Positions 36,739-44,535 of a stretch of DNA of 64,000 nt are shown here, one piece after another. A model generated the notes under the pieces. The model saw only the letters and a list, made by a program, of their open reading frames with translations. It had not been told where the DNA came from and ran no database searches. Origin of the DNA: Candidatus Hydrogenisulfobacillus filiaventi (GTDB lineage: Bacteria > Bacillota > Sulfobacillia > Sulfobacillales > R501); the NCBI GenBank assembly GCA_902809825.1, contig LR778114.1:2356001-2420000 (forward strand). The letters run 5' to 3'. Every line of letters begins with the position of its first letter. Positions within the stretch are counted from its first letter, which is position 1. Both the position numbers and the translations under genes were made by a program.

Positions 36739-37173
36739 ATGCGGCATCTGCTGGTGCTGGACCCTGCGCTGCGGGCCCGTCTGGAGGCGGGCAGCCGCCA
36801 GCCGCTGGTGTGGTGGGCGGCCGACCGCCGGCCCCCTTACGGGGTGGTGCAACCCGGGGACCTGGTCTACCTGCGGGCACCCGGCCGGCCCTTATCCGGC
36901 CTCGCGACCGTCGGCCGGGTCCTCTTCCTCCGCAACCTTTCCCCCGCTTTCCTGCGCCGGCTGTGGCCCGTGCTAGCCCCCTTGACAGGGGCCGGCCCGG
37001 CGCCGGGACCTGCCGAGCTGGGCGCCCACTATGCGAGCGTGATCTGGTTTGCTACCCTGGATGCCATCCGGCCTCCTCTGGAGCCTGCCGAGGCCCTGGC
37101 CCTGGGCCTGCCGCCCCTGCCGGGCGGCCGCGGGGCCTGGCGGCTCTGGGAGGATGGGACCGCAGCACCCTGA
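36739..37173 (+). CDS. Small PUA/ASCH-like hypothetical protein
   Basis: A 144-residue protein. The segment VVQPGDLVYLRAPGRPLSGL followed by ATVGRVLFL resembles the beta-barrel of ASCH/EVE (PUA-like) domains, which bind modified bases or RNA. AGGAGGCG precedes ATG 36739. It is followed by a thioesterase gene 15 bases on. The PUA-like call rests on pattern only. Confidence 0.55.
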   Translation: MRHLLVLDPALRARLEAGSRQPLVWWAADRRPPYGVVQPGDLVYLRAPGRPLSGLATVGRVLFLRNLSPAFLRRLWPVLAPLTGAGPAPGPAELGAHYASVIWFATLDAIRPPLEPAEALALGLPPLPGGRGAWRLWEDGTAAP

Positions 37174-37188
37174 AGGGGAGGGCGTCCG

Positions 37189-37683
37189 ATGCCCTGCGAC
37201 CGCGAGGAAGGCTTCGTGGACCTGGAGCGGGACGGCCATCGCTGGATTTACCTGGTACCCATGCGGGTCCGCTTCGCGGAGACCGACGCCAACCGCCACG
37301 TGAGCCAGGCCAGCTATGTGCTCTACTTTGAGGACGCCCGCACCCGCTTCCTGGAGGCTATGGCCCGCCGCCTGGGGGATGAAAGCGGTAACACCTTCTC
37401 CTGGTGGGGTCAGGGCAGTTCCACTGTGATTGTCAACCAGTTCGTGGAATACGTGCGCCCGGCCTTCTACGGCCAATGGCTGCTCGTCCTGGTGCGGCCG
37501 GAACGCGTGGGCCGCTCCAGCCTCGACCTCGCCTATTTGATCGTGCCCTGCGACCGCGACCAGGAGGTACTGACCCGCGGCACCACCCGGGTGGTACGCA
37601 TCGACGCCGCCAGCGGCCATAGCCTGCCCTGGCCCCCTGCCTTCGCCCCCGCGGTCGCCGCCCTCATGGGCAGGGAACCCTGA
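37189..37683 (+). CDS. Acyl-CoA thioesterase, 4HBT hotdog family (YbgC/FadM-like)
   Basis: A 164-residue protein. VRFAETDANRHVSQASYVLYF (quoted in part: the AETDANRHVS core) matches the catalytic Asp motif (D.x.GHVNN.Y) of 4-hydroxybenzoyl-CoA-type thioesterases. Conserved strands are VIVNQFVEYVRPAFYG and RSSLDLAYLIV. It probably hydrolyses acyl-CoA or aryl-CoA esters. GAAGGGGAGG precedes the ATG. It is convergent with the HAD phosphatase gene, overlapping it by 20 bases. Confidence 0.85.
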   Translation: MPCDREEGFVDLERDGHRWIYLVPMRVRFAETDANRHVSQASYVLYFEDARTRFLEAMARRLGDESGNTFSWWGQGSSTVIVNQFVEYVRPAFYGQWLLVLVRPERVGRSSLDLAYLIVPCDRDQEVLTRGTTRVVRIDAASGHSLPWPPAFAPAVAALMGREP

Positions 37684-38368
37684 GACGGCGGACGGCGCCG
37701 GCCCGCGCCACCAGCAATAACCCCAGCACCCGGGCCTGCTCGAGGTCCTCCACCGTCAGATCCGGCGCCACCCGCTGCGGGGCCAGGGGATCGAGCGGGG
37801 CATCCTGGACCAGGTGCAGGATCTGCATGGCCGGCACCCCGGCGCGGCGGGCACCCAGCACGTCCTGATACAGCTGGTCCCCCAGGTGCCAGGCCAAGGG
37901 CCGCCCCGCCGCCGCAAAGGCGCGCGGGTCGGGCTTGGCCACCCCGGTGCGGTCGGGGGTGACCACCCCCGCAAATACCTCCAGCCAGCCCAGGGCCTCC
38001 AGATACGGGCGCTGGTTCCGCCAGAGGCCGTTGGAGACCAGCACCAGACGCAGGCCGCGCGCGGTCCAGTGGAGCAGCAGGCGGTCGGCCCCCGGCATCA
38101 CCAGCCGGCTCACCGCCCCCGCCGGCGGCCGCCCCGGATCCGGGAGGTGGAGCCCCAGCCCGGCTGCCATGGCCGCCCAGTCCATCGCCCCCAGCCAGTC
38201 GCCCGCCCGCCACCGGCGGCGGGACTCGGCCTGCAGCCGCTGCCACAGTGCGGTACGGTCCAGACCATGGCGGCGGGCGGTCCGGGTCAGCCAGGGCGAC
38301 AGGTGCAGGTGCCAGTAGGGATGGTCGAGCAGGGTGCCGTCCAGGTCGATGCCCACCCACACCGCCAC
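37664..38368 (-). CDS. HAD-superfamily hydrolase
   Basis: A 234-residue phosphatase-like protein. Motif I IDLDGTLLDH near residue 7 (nucleophile and acid Asp), motif II LVLVSNGLW, motif III VAKPDPRAF and motif IV WHLGDQLYQDVLGARRAG are all present, with a helical cap between I and II. GTG 38368 was chosen. The frame stays open further upstream only because it crosses the tRNA-Leu gene. The substrate is unknown. Confidence 0.85.
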   Translation of the reverse strand: MAVWVGIDLDGTLLDHPYWHLHLSPWLTRTARRHGLDRTALWQRLQAESRRRWRAGDWLGAMDWAAMAAGLGLHLPDPGRPPAGAVSRLVMPGADRLLLHWTARGLRLVLVSNGLWRNQRPYLEALGWLEVFAGVVTPDRTGVAKPDPRAFAAAGRPLAWHLGDQLYQDVLGARRAGVPAMQILHLVQDAPLDPLAPQRVAPDLTVEDLEQARVLGLLLVARAGAVRRLRVPCP

Positions 38369-38393
38369 GCCCGCCCCAGCCCCCTCCGGACAC

Positions 38394-38417
38394 AAAAAAA
38401 CGCGGCGCCGCCGCGTT
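38394..38417 (-). terminator. Intrinsic terminator after tRNA-Leu
   Basis: On the minus strand AACGCGGC / GCCGCGTT around a three-base loop, followed by TTTTT. It lies about 19 bases beyond the tRNA 3' end and closes the divIC/S1/tRNA transcript. Confidence 0.78.
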
Positions 38418-38435
38418 CCGCCGTTGCCATATCCA

Positions 38436-38524
38436 TGGTGCCGGGAGCCGGATTCGAACCGGCACGGAGGTCCCCCTCCGGAGGATTTTAAGTCCCCTGC
38501 GTCTGCCTGTTCCGCCATCCCGGC
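38436..38524 (-). tRNA. tRNA-Leu (anticodon UAA)
   Basis: An 89-base type II tRNA with encoded CCA. The acceptor GCCGGGA pairs with TCCCGGC. The anticodon loop is CTTAAAA (anticodon TAA). A long variable arm (CCTCCGGAGGGGGACCTCC region) and a T arm GCCGGTTCGAATCCGGC are present. The 5' end is 6 bases after the stop of the S1-domain gene, so it is probably cut from that mRNA. Confidence 0.97.
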
Positions 38525-38530
38525 CTGCCG

Positions 38531-38971
38531 TCAGCGTCCTGCGCCGCGCCCTCCGCGCTTGGCATCGGTGCTGCGCCGCAGGTCATGTAGGCGATCCTCG
38601 CTTTCCCGCATAAAGCGGGCCAGCTTATCCTCGAACGAAGCATGGCCGCCGGTGCCCCGGTCGCTCCGCCCGCGCCGGGCCCGCCGGTCGCCCTCCCGTT
38701 CCCGGGTGGCGCTGGCGCCCGGTTGGGCCTGTCGAATCGAGAGGCCAATCTTGCCGTTCTCGTCCATCGAAAGGATCTTGACTTTGACGCGGTCGTTTTC
38801 CTTCACAAAGTCCTTGATATCGCGCACATAGACGTCCGCGATCTCCGAGATGTGGACGAGACCCGTCTTGCCGTTGGGAAGGGCGACGAACGCACCGAAC
38901 GGCGCAATGCCGGTCACGGTGCCCTCTACAATTTTGCCGACCCCAACTTCTTCAATTTCTTCAGGCGCCAT
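38531..38971 (-). CDS. S1 RNA-binding-domain protein (YabR-like)
   Basis: A 146-residue protein. The S1 domain (about 8-80) reads GKIVEGTVTGIAPFGAFVAL, GLVHISEIADVYVRDI and VKVKILSMDENGKIGLSI. A basic, low-complexity Arg-rich middle and a short helical C-terminal segment (FEDKLARFMRESEDRL) follow. It corresponds to yabR, downstream of divIC in Bacillus, and probably binds RNA or ribosomes. Confidence 0.92.
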   Translation of the reverse strand: MAPEEIEEVGVGKIVEGTVTGIAPFGAFVALPNGKTGLVHISEIADVYVRDIKDFVKENDRVKVKILSMDENGKIGLSIRQAQPGASATREREGDRRARRGRSDRGTGGHASFEDKLARFMRESEDRLHDLRRSTDAKRGGRGAGR

Positions 38972-39077
38972 GCCCGGTTGGATGCCCCCTGCCCCTCGAT
39001 ACGACTATGCCGTAAGTATAAGCGGGCCTGAAAACTCCTGTCAATGGAGGACCGGCCCCTGCCCGGCTTCCGCCGGC

Positions 39078-39350
39078 CTACGGCCAGGAGGGGGGCGTGA
39101 CCGGCAACGGCCGTTGCCCGGTCAACATGGCCTTGAGGTCCGCCGGGCTCTGGACCTCCCGGATGGCCTGGTTCAGGGCCGCCGTCTGGGCCCGCGTCAC
39201 CGCCAGTCGGCGCTCCAGCACCGCCTGCTGCTGCTGCAACCGCCACCAGGCGGCCAGCGACCGTCCGCTATCCACCGCAAAAGACCCCAGGATCAGGATA
39301 CCCGCCAGCCGCCACCACCGGACCCGCCAACGCCGCTTACGCTTCACCAT
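39078..39350 (-). CDS. divIC: Septum formation protein DivIC (FtsB-like)
   Basis: A 90-residue bitopic division protein: basic N-terminus, one membrane helix (about 13-32), then a short coiled coil (WWRLQQQQAVLERRLAVTRA and on) and a C-terminal segment. ATG 39350 overlaps the end of the upstream HTH gene. Position between yabQ and yabR fixes the identity better than sequence, because the family is weakly conserved. Confidence 0.82.
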   Translation of the reverse strand: MVKRKRRWRVRWWRLAGILILGSFAVDSGRSLAAWWRLQQQQAVLERRLAVTRAQTAALNQAIREVQSPADLKAMLTGQRPLPVTPPSWP

Positions 39351-39591
39351 CCGTCCCCTCCTCGTCCCCGCCGTCCTCCGCACCCGGGAAGAGGGCCAAG
39401 GGATCGCCCTCCACCACCAGGACCACCTGGTAGCCCTTGCTCTTGGCGCGGGTATAGAGGGTGGCAACCGTGGCCGGGGAGAGGCCCAGCCGGCGGGCCA
39501 CCGTCTCATTGTTGGCCCCCGTTTCCTTGAGGGCCACCACCTGCCGTTCCCGGAAGGACAGGCGTTCCAATCCCCGGATCTCCAGCCGCAT
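39337..39591 (-). CDS. Small sigma-70 region-4/LuxR-like HTH protein
   Basis: An 84-residue protein. LSFRERQVVALKETGANNET followed by VARRLGLSPATVATLYTRAK is a helix-turn-helix like sigma-70 region 4. The acidic tail is GAEDGGDEEGTDGEA. ATG 39591 is preferred because GAGG lies just upstream; ATG 39621 would lie inside a palindrome. No gene of this type sits here in B. subtilis. Nested inverted repeats lie immediately upstream, which suggests autoregulation (inference). Confidence 0.72.
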   Translation of the reverse strand: MRLEIRGLERLSFRERQVVALKETGANNETVARRLGLSPATVATLYTRAKSKGYQVVLVVEGDPLALFPGAEDGGDEEGTDGEA

Positions 39592-39602
39592 AGCCGCCTC
39601 AT

Positions 39603-39644
39603 CTATCCACAGGTTGTGCATAACCTGTGTACGAAATTCGTACA
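39603..39644. promoter_or_regulatory. Nested palindromes with DnaA-box-like sequences
   Basis: Three elements are packed into 42 bases. An inverted repeat CACAGGTT-6-AACCTGTG lies at 39608-39629. A perfect 17-base palindrome TGTACGAAATTCGTACA lies at 39628-39644. Two DnaA-box matches are TTATGCACA (minus, 39615-39623, fits TTATNCACA) and CTATCCACA (39603-39611, one mismatch). They lie between yabQ and the small HTH gene. Confidence 0.6.
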
Positions 39645-39700
39645 GCGTGAGTACGCGGTTATTACGTTTCGCCGCGAATCCGGGAATCCCTGCCCCGGGG

Positions 39701-40126
39701 TCACAGGGAGGGCGGGGTTTTTGGGCGGCGGCGCAGCAGGCGCGAGAGGCGGCGGCCCCCGGCGGCGACGCCCCGCACGGCCCAGCGCACGGGGGCCCCC
39801 GCCCACGCCGTCAGCCGCACCTGCCAGCGGAAGCCGGTCTCCAGCACCGGCAGGGCCCAGGGCCGGCCGGCCGCGACCCACAGGGCGTAGCCGGCGGCCA
39901 CGGCCGCCAGGTACCAGGCCCGGATGACCAGCCAGTCCACCCAGGCGAGGGCCGCCACCGCCACCAGTCCCGCCGTCAGGCCGCTCAGCGCATCCAGGGC
40001 ATGAGCCACCAGCGCCGGCATCCGCCAGACGCCCCGCGCCGCCTCCCACACCGTCAGCAGCAGGCCGCCTGCCATACCGGCCAGGACCAGCTGCGCCATC
40101 ACCGCCAGCGCCGCCGCCGTGGTCAT
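39701..40126 (-). CDS. yabQ: Spore cortex biosynthesis protein YabQ
   Basis: A 141-residue membrane protein with about three to four N-terminal helices (from AVMAQLVLAGMAGGLLLTVW) and a basic C-terminus, including RLSRLLRRRPK. YabQ is a mother-cell membrane protein required for spore cortex formation. The sequence is diverged but size, topology and position after yabP match. The start is 5 bases past the yabP stop. Confidence 0.8.
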   Translation of the reverse strand: MTTAAALAVMAQLVLAGMAGGLLLTVWEAARGVWRMPALVAHALDALSGLTAGLVAVAALAWVDWLVIRAWYLAAVAAGYALWVAAGRPWALPVLETGFRWQVRLTAWAGAPVRWAVRGVAAGGRRLSRLLRRRPKTPPSL

Positions 40127-40131
40127 GGCCG

Positions 40132-40404
40132 TCAGCGCAGCAGCCGTTGCCAGCCGGTGCGCGGCTTGCCCTGCCGCCGCTGGCTATAGTCGAGCCCGTT
40201 GAATTCGCCCGCTGCCTGGAAGGTCCCGTGCTCGAGGTCCAGGTGCTGAATGCGCAGGTTGTGGCCGTGAATGGCCAGGGTACCCATCTCGGTGGCCAGG
40301 ACGATGGTGTCGTCATCAAAGCTGTCTACGTGGGTGACGCCATCAATCTCGAGCAGCTGCCGGCTCACCAGGCGCAACTGGTGGGGACGCTTGTCTTCGG
40401 CCAC
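40132..40404 (-). CDS. yabP: Sporulation protein YabP
   Basis: A 90-residue YabP/YqfC-family protein: HQLRLVSRQLLEIDGVTHVD followed by FDDDTIVLATEMGTLAIHG and LRIQHLDLEHGTFQAAGEFN. GTG 40404 was chosen because GGGAGG lies upstream. It is mother-cell expressed in B. subtilis and coupled to yabQ here. Confidence 0.9.
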   Translation of the reverse strand: MAEDKRPHQLRLVSRQLLEIDGVTHVDSFDDDTIVLATEMGTLAIHGHNLRIQHLDLEHGTFQAAGEFNGLDYSQRRQGKPRTGWQRLLR

Positions 40405-40474
40405 GTGCGATGCCTCCCGCGGGCTCCATGTTCGCACTGCAGCCTATGCCACCCCCGACAGGCTTGAGAACGTC

Positions 40475-40714
40475 CTAAAGGCGCCGGTACAGGGAATCAG
40501 CTTCCACCGCCGGTACGTGCTCCCGCACCGCCGTCACCTCCACCGTCACCGGGCCCCGGGGCGTGTGCAGCTCGATGCGGTCCCCCACCTCCACCTCGGT
40601 AGCGGCCTTGGCCAGGTGACCATTCACCCAGACCTGGCCCGCGTCGCATAATTCCTTGGCTACCGTCCGCCGCTTCACCAGCCGGCTCACCTTCAGGTAC
40701 TTGTCCAGGCGCAT
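40475..40714 (-). CDS. rqcP: S4-domain RNA-binding protein RqcP (YabO)
   Basis: A 79-residue S4 protein: MRLDKYLKVSRLVKRRTVAK, then DAGQVWVNGHLAKAATEVEVG. RqcP/YabO acts with RqcH on stalled 50S subunits in C-terminal alanine tailing during ribosome quality control. ATG 40714 has GGGAGG seven bases upstream. It follows the hup terminator, so it should have its own promoter. Confidence 0.92.
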   Translation of the reverse strand: MRLDKYLKVSRLVKRRTVAKELCDAGQVWVNGHLAKAATEVEVGDRIELHTPRGPVTVEVTAVREHVPAVEADSLYRRL

Positions 40715-40771
40715 GGTCTCGCCTCCCAGGCCCATCTTACCGCCCGGGGATCCCGCCGCGCGGCCGGCAGC

Positions 40772-40801
40772 AAAAAACCAGGCCGCCCGCAGGCGGCCTG
40801 G
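40772..40801 (-). terminator. Intrinsic terminator of hup
   Basis: Perfect ten-base stem CCAGGCCGCC / GGCGGCCTGG with a four-base loop, followed by TTTTTT on the minus strand, 19 bases past the hup stop. Confidence 0.88.
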
Positions 40802-40819
40802 CGGCGGCAGCAGTCCCGG

Positions 40820-41098
40820 CTAGCGGGCAGCCACCGAATCCTTCAGGGCCTTGCCGGCCTTGAAGGCGGGGACCTTGCTGCTCGAAATCTCCAGGGAGGC
40901 CCCGGTCCGCGGGTTGCGGCCCACCCGCGCCGCCCGGGTCCGGACCTCAAAGGTGCCGAACCCCACCAGGGATACCCGCTCCCCGTTGGTCAACGCCTGT
41001 TCGATGGACTCCACCATGGCGTTGACCGCCCGTTCGGCATCCTTCTTGCTCATCCCCGCACGCTCGGCCACGTCCGCGATCAGCTCGGCCTTATTCAC
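40820..41098 (-). CDS. hup: HU-family DNA-binding protein
   Basis: A 92-residue nucleoid protein. [20 protein letters not shown] opens it, [12 protein letters not shown] is the dimer core and the beta arm reads [11 protein letters not shown], with the intercalating Pro in RNPRTG. It ends [17 protein letters not shown] 41098 is used, with a G-rich ribosome site. It is monocistronic, between the SpoVB gene and rqcP. Confidence 0.96.
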   Translation of the reverse strand: MNKAELIADVAERAGMSKKDAERAVNAMVESIEQALTNGERVSLVGFGTFEVRTRAARVGRNPRTGASLEISSSKVPAFKAGKALKDSVAAR

Positions 41099-41509
41099 AG
41101 GCAACCCCCCCTGTCGTGCTCTCTCCGGCAATCGCTGCAGTATTCGCTAGTAAGGGCGAAATTCCTCCAGCCATCCAGGCGGTTGTGCGATTCCGGCGGG
41201 CGCCGGCATCCCCGGCCGGCGGGGCTCCCCCCGGGACAGCGCCCGCCTCCGCCGCCGGCCGGGATTTCCTTCATTTTCCCCCGGCGGCGCCGGCTGTAAA
41301 CTCCCGCAGCGCGTGAAGCCGCGGACACCTGCCCCCCTGCCGACTATATACGCCAGGCGGATGGACCGTGTAAACCGCCAATCCGGGCCGCCCGGCCCCG
41401 GGCACCGGGGACCCTCGTCCGGGCGGGGCCGCTGCCCCGGCCCGCCGGGGAATGAGGGGCCGGCCGGCACCTTCCGGGGAGCGGCCTCACTACCGCGGGC
41501 ATGGCCAAC
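41099..41509. other. Non-coding leader region upstream of hup
   Basis: About 410 bases between the SpoVB stop and the hup start. It holds the candidate promoter at 41345-41374 and a long GC-rich leader with repeated CCGGC runs. No gene was seen. Confidence 0.5.
41345..41374 (-). promoter_or_regulatory. Candidate sigma-A promoter of hup
   Basis: On the minus strand TTTACA, 18-base spacer, TATATA: five of six matches in each hexamer. It lies about 250 bases before the hup start, implying a long untranslated leader. Confidence 0.55.
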
Positions 41510-43036
41510 CTAACGCCCGGCCCAGATCCGGGCCAGGACCCCGGCCTGGCCCACCGCCACCAGGGTCAGGCCGTACACCGCCGCTCCCACCGCCACCGCC
41601 CCCAGCGCCCAGAGCCCCGCCGTCGCGCCCGCCGCCGGAGCGGCGGCCATCCAGAGCTGTACCGCCGTCCCCATCACCACCGTCGCCGCCAGCGGCCAGG
41701 CCGCCGGTGCCAGCAGGGTGGTCCAGTCGGACGGCCGCTGGCACTGGCGGCGCCACGCCCGCCAGTTCAGCAGTGCCGCCACCACCGCCGCTGCCACTGT
41801 GCCGGCCGCTGCACCCCGGATCCCCAGCCAGGGGGTAAGGGCCCAGCTGAGCGCCAGCTTCAGCAGCGCCCCCCAGACCAGGTTGGCGACCGGCGCCCAG
41901 CCCCGGCCGGCTGCCTGCAGCGCCGCCGCCAGCACCTGCTGCAGGGACAGGAAGCCGACGCCGGCGGCCAGTACCCGCAGGGCCGGGGCCGCACCGGCAC
42001 CCCCGTACAGAAGGCGGGTCAGGGCAGGGGCCAGCACCATCAGCCCGCCGCTCATGGGGAGGGCAGCCGCCCACACCAAGGTCACCACCTGCTGCACCCG
42101 CTCCTCCGCCCGTCCCCCTTCCCCCCGCGCCACCGCCTGCGCCACCTCGGGCACCAGGGAGGCAGCCAGGGCCGCCCCTGCAATCAGGGTCAGGTTGACG
42201 AGGGGCATGGCCTCCCCGGACAGGCGGCCGTAAGCGGCGGTGGCCTGCCGCAGGCCGAGGCCGGCGGCCGCCAGCCGGGCCGGCACCACGACCGAGTCCG
42301 CCAGCATGAGAAGGGGGAAGAGGAGGCCGGACAGGGACATGGGGGCGGCATCCGCCGCCAAGCGAAGCAGCGCCGCCCGCGGCCAGGGGCCCCGGGGACG
42401 GGGACCGCGACGCCGGTTCAGGATCAGCAGTAGTAGGGTGCCGGCCAGGGCCCCCGCAGGCGCCCCGGCGGTCGCCCCCGCCGCCGCCCAGTGCACGCCC
42501 CGTGGCAGGAGGGCCAGCGCCAGGGGGAACATCACCGCCACCCGCACCAGCTGCTCCAGGACCTGGGAGGCGGCAGCGGGCCCCGTCCGGCGCTGGCCCA
42601 GGAACGCCCCGCGCAGGGCCGCCTCCCCGGCCACAAAGGCGAGGGCCGGGGCCAGGGCGCGGATCGACCAGGCAGCCGCCGGTTCCCGGAAGACAACCCG
42701 GGCCAGCCAGGGCGCCCCTAGACCCACCACCGCCGCCAGGAGACTGCCGACACCCAGCAGGATGCGAAAGGTCCACGCCGCCAGCCGGTCGGCCTCCGCT
42801 GCCCGGCCGGCGGCCCGCTGCGCGGCGGTGGCCTTCGCCAGCGCCACCGGCACCCCGTTGATGGACAGCGCCAGCAGGACCGCATAGAGCGGGTAGGCCA
42901 TCTGAAAGAGGCCCACCCCGTAGTCTCCCAGGATCCGGGGCAGGAAGATGCGGTACACCGCGCCTAACAGGCGAGATACCAGGGATCCCAGCGACAGCCA
43001 CAGGGCTCCCGACCACACGCTTCCGCCCACCTGCAT
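41510..43036 (-). CDS. spoVB: SpoVB/MurJ-type polysaccharide flippase
   Basis: A 508-residue MOP-superfamily membrane protein with about 14 helices. SLGSLVSRLLGAVYRIFLPR near residue 16 and GDYGVGLFQMAYPLYAVLLA are typical of SpoVB/YabM. Family members export lipid-linked wall or cortex precursors. Located between spoVT/mfd and hup, as yabM is in Bacillus. Which of SpoVB or YabM it equals cannot be told from sequence alone. Confidence 0.88.
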   Translation of the reverse strand: MQVGGSVWSGALWLSLGSLVSRLLGAVYRIFLPRILGDYGVGLFQMAYPLYAVLLALSINGVPVALAKATAAQRAAGRAAEADRLAAWTFRILLGVGSLLAAVVGLGAPWLARVVFREPAAAWSIRALAPALAFVAGEAALRGAFLGQRRTGPAAASQVLEQLVRVAVMFPLALALLPRGVHWAAAGATAGAPAGALAGTLLLLILNRRRGPRPRGPWPRAALLRLAADAAPMSLSGLLFPLLMLADSVVVPARLAAAGLGLRQATAAYGRLSGEAMPLVNLTLIAGAALAASLVPEVAQAVARGEGGRAEERVQQVVTLVWAAALPMSGGLMVLAPALTRLLYGGAGAAPALRVLAAGVGFLSLQQVLAAALQAAGRGWAPVANLVWGALLKLALSWALTPWLGIRGAAAGTVAAAVVAALLNWRAWRRQCQRPSDWTTLLAPAAWPLAATVVMGTAVQLWMAAAPAAGATAGLWALGAVAVGAAVYGLTLVAVGQAGVLARIWAGR

Positions 43037-43102
43037 GGCCTCCCCGTCGAATGCTGCTGGCGGAACCTATGCAGGCCGGGGCGCAAAGAGGACGGGCCGG
43101 CT

Positions 43103-44404
43103 TCAGGGCAACGCGGCCAGGGCCCGCTCCGCCGCCGCCAGGGTGCGGCGGATGTCCTCCGGCTGGTGCTGGGCGGAGACGAACCAGGCCTCAAAGCGGC
43201 TGGGAGCGAGGTAGACCCCTTCGTCCAACATGGCGCGGTGGAAGCGGGCAAAGCGGTCCGCATCGGCTGCGGCCGCCTCCCGGAAGTTGGTGACCGGTGC
43301 CGTCCGCCCGAAGTAGACGGTGAAGGCCGACCCCACCCGGTTGATGGTGAGCGGAACCCGGACCCGTTCCGCCAGCGCGCGCAGCCCCGTTTCCAGCTCT
43401 GCCGCCAGCGCCTCCATACGGGGATAGGGGTTCTCATCCCGCAGCACCGCCAGGGTGGCCAGCCCGGCGGCCGAGGAAAGAGGATTGCCGGCCAGCGTGC
43501 CGGCCTGAAAGACCGGGCCCTGGGGGGACAGCAGGCGCATCAGGTCCCGGCGCCCGCCGTAGGCGCCGGCGGCCAGGCCGCCCCCGATGGTCTTGCCCAG
43601 GCAGTAAAGGTCGGGCACCACCCCCAGGCTCTCCGCCACCACCCCGTAGCGGAAACGGAAGGCGGTGATGACCTCATCGAAGATGAGCAGGGCCCCGTAC
43701 TGATCGGCCAGGGACCGCATGGTCTCCAGGTAGCCCGGCTGCGGCGGGACGATGCCCATGTTGCCCACCACCGGCTCGGTAATGATCGCCGCCACCTCGC
43801 GCCCTTCGCGCGCCATCACCGCCCGCAGCGCCTCAGGGTCGTTGAAGGGCAGGGTGATCACGTCCGCCTGCACGGCCGGGGGAATGCCACCCCCGATGGC
43901 GGGTCCGGCGGTGGCCGCCCCGGAGCCCGCCTCCACCAGCATGGCGTCGCTGTGCCCATGATACGTCCCGGCAAATTTGATGAGGCGCCGGCGGCCGGTG
44001 GCGGCCCGGGCCAGGCGCAGGGCGGACATCACCGCCTCGGTGCCGGTGGTGACGAAGCGCAGCTGGTCGAGCCCGGGAATCACCCGCACCAGCTCCTCGG
44101 CCAGCTCAATCTCCGCCGGGGCCGGGGTCCCGTAGAGGGTACCCGCGTCCAGCTGACGGTGCACCGCCTCCAGCACCCGCGGGTGGCCGTGCCCCAGCAC
44201 CAGGGGCGCAAAGGCCGCCAGGTAGTCGATGTAGCGGTTGCCGTCCACGTCCTCCAGGTAAGCCCCCCGGGCCCGGGCCATGACCACCGGGGGGTCGCCC
44301 CCCACCGCCTTGAAACTGCGGGCGGGCGAGCTCACCCCGCCGGCGATCACCGCCTGCGCCCGCTCAAACCAGGCCCGGGATCCTGCCCGCCGTTCTGTTG
44401 TCAC
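43103..44404 (-). CDS. hemL: Glutamate-1-semialdehyde 2,1-aminomutase
   Basis: PLP enzyme making 5-aminolevulinate from glutamate-1-semialdehyde (C5 haem pathway). About 433 residues: GGVSSPARSFKAVGGDPPV near 20, FVTTGTEAVMSALRLARAAT, LIFDEVITAFRF and the PLP Lys in LGKTIGGGLAAGAYGG. GTG 44404 was chosen because GAGGTGG is upstream; GTG 44416 is also in frame. No other hem gene is adjacent. Confidence 0.95.
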   Translation of the reverse strand: MTTERRAGSRAWFERAQAVIAGGVSSPARSFKAVGGDPPVVMARARGAYLEDVDGNRYIDYLAAFAPLVLGHGHPRVLEAVHRQLDAGTLYGTPAPAEIELAEELVRVIPGLDQLRFVTTGTEAVMSALRLARAATGRRRLIKFAGTYHGHSDAMLVEAGSGAATAGPAIGGGIPPAVQADVITLPFNDPEALRAVMAREGREVAAIITEPVVGNMGIVPPQPGYLETMRSLADQYGALLIFDEVITAFRFRYGVVAESLGVVPDLYCLGKTIGGGLAAGAYGGRRDLMRLLSPQGPVFQAGTLAGNPLSSAAGLATLAVLRDENPYPRMEALAAELETGLRALAERVRVPLTINRVGSAFTVYFGRTAPVTNFREAAAADADRFARFHRAMLDEGVYLAPSRFEAWFVSAQHQPEDIRRTLAAAERALAALP

Positions 44405-44535
44405 GCGCCCTGCCACCTCTGCTTCCTTGTCCCTTCAGGCGGCGGCCTGCCGCCCGGCCTCCATCTTAGCCGTCCCCGGCCCCGGCCGCACCCCCGAGCG
44501 GTTGTAAGCCGCTCGCGACTGCGTATGATGAAGGG

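Noticed and set aside
38369-38518. N-terminal extension of the HAD hydrolase frame.
   Set aside because: It is translation of the tRNA-Leu gene and its terminator. The HAD domain starts properly at GTG 38368.
41452-42861. Several plus-strand open frames opposite the SpoVB gene.
   Set aside because: They are Pro/Arg-rich shadows of a membrane protein gene.
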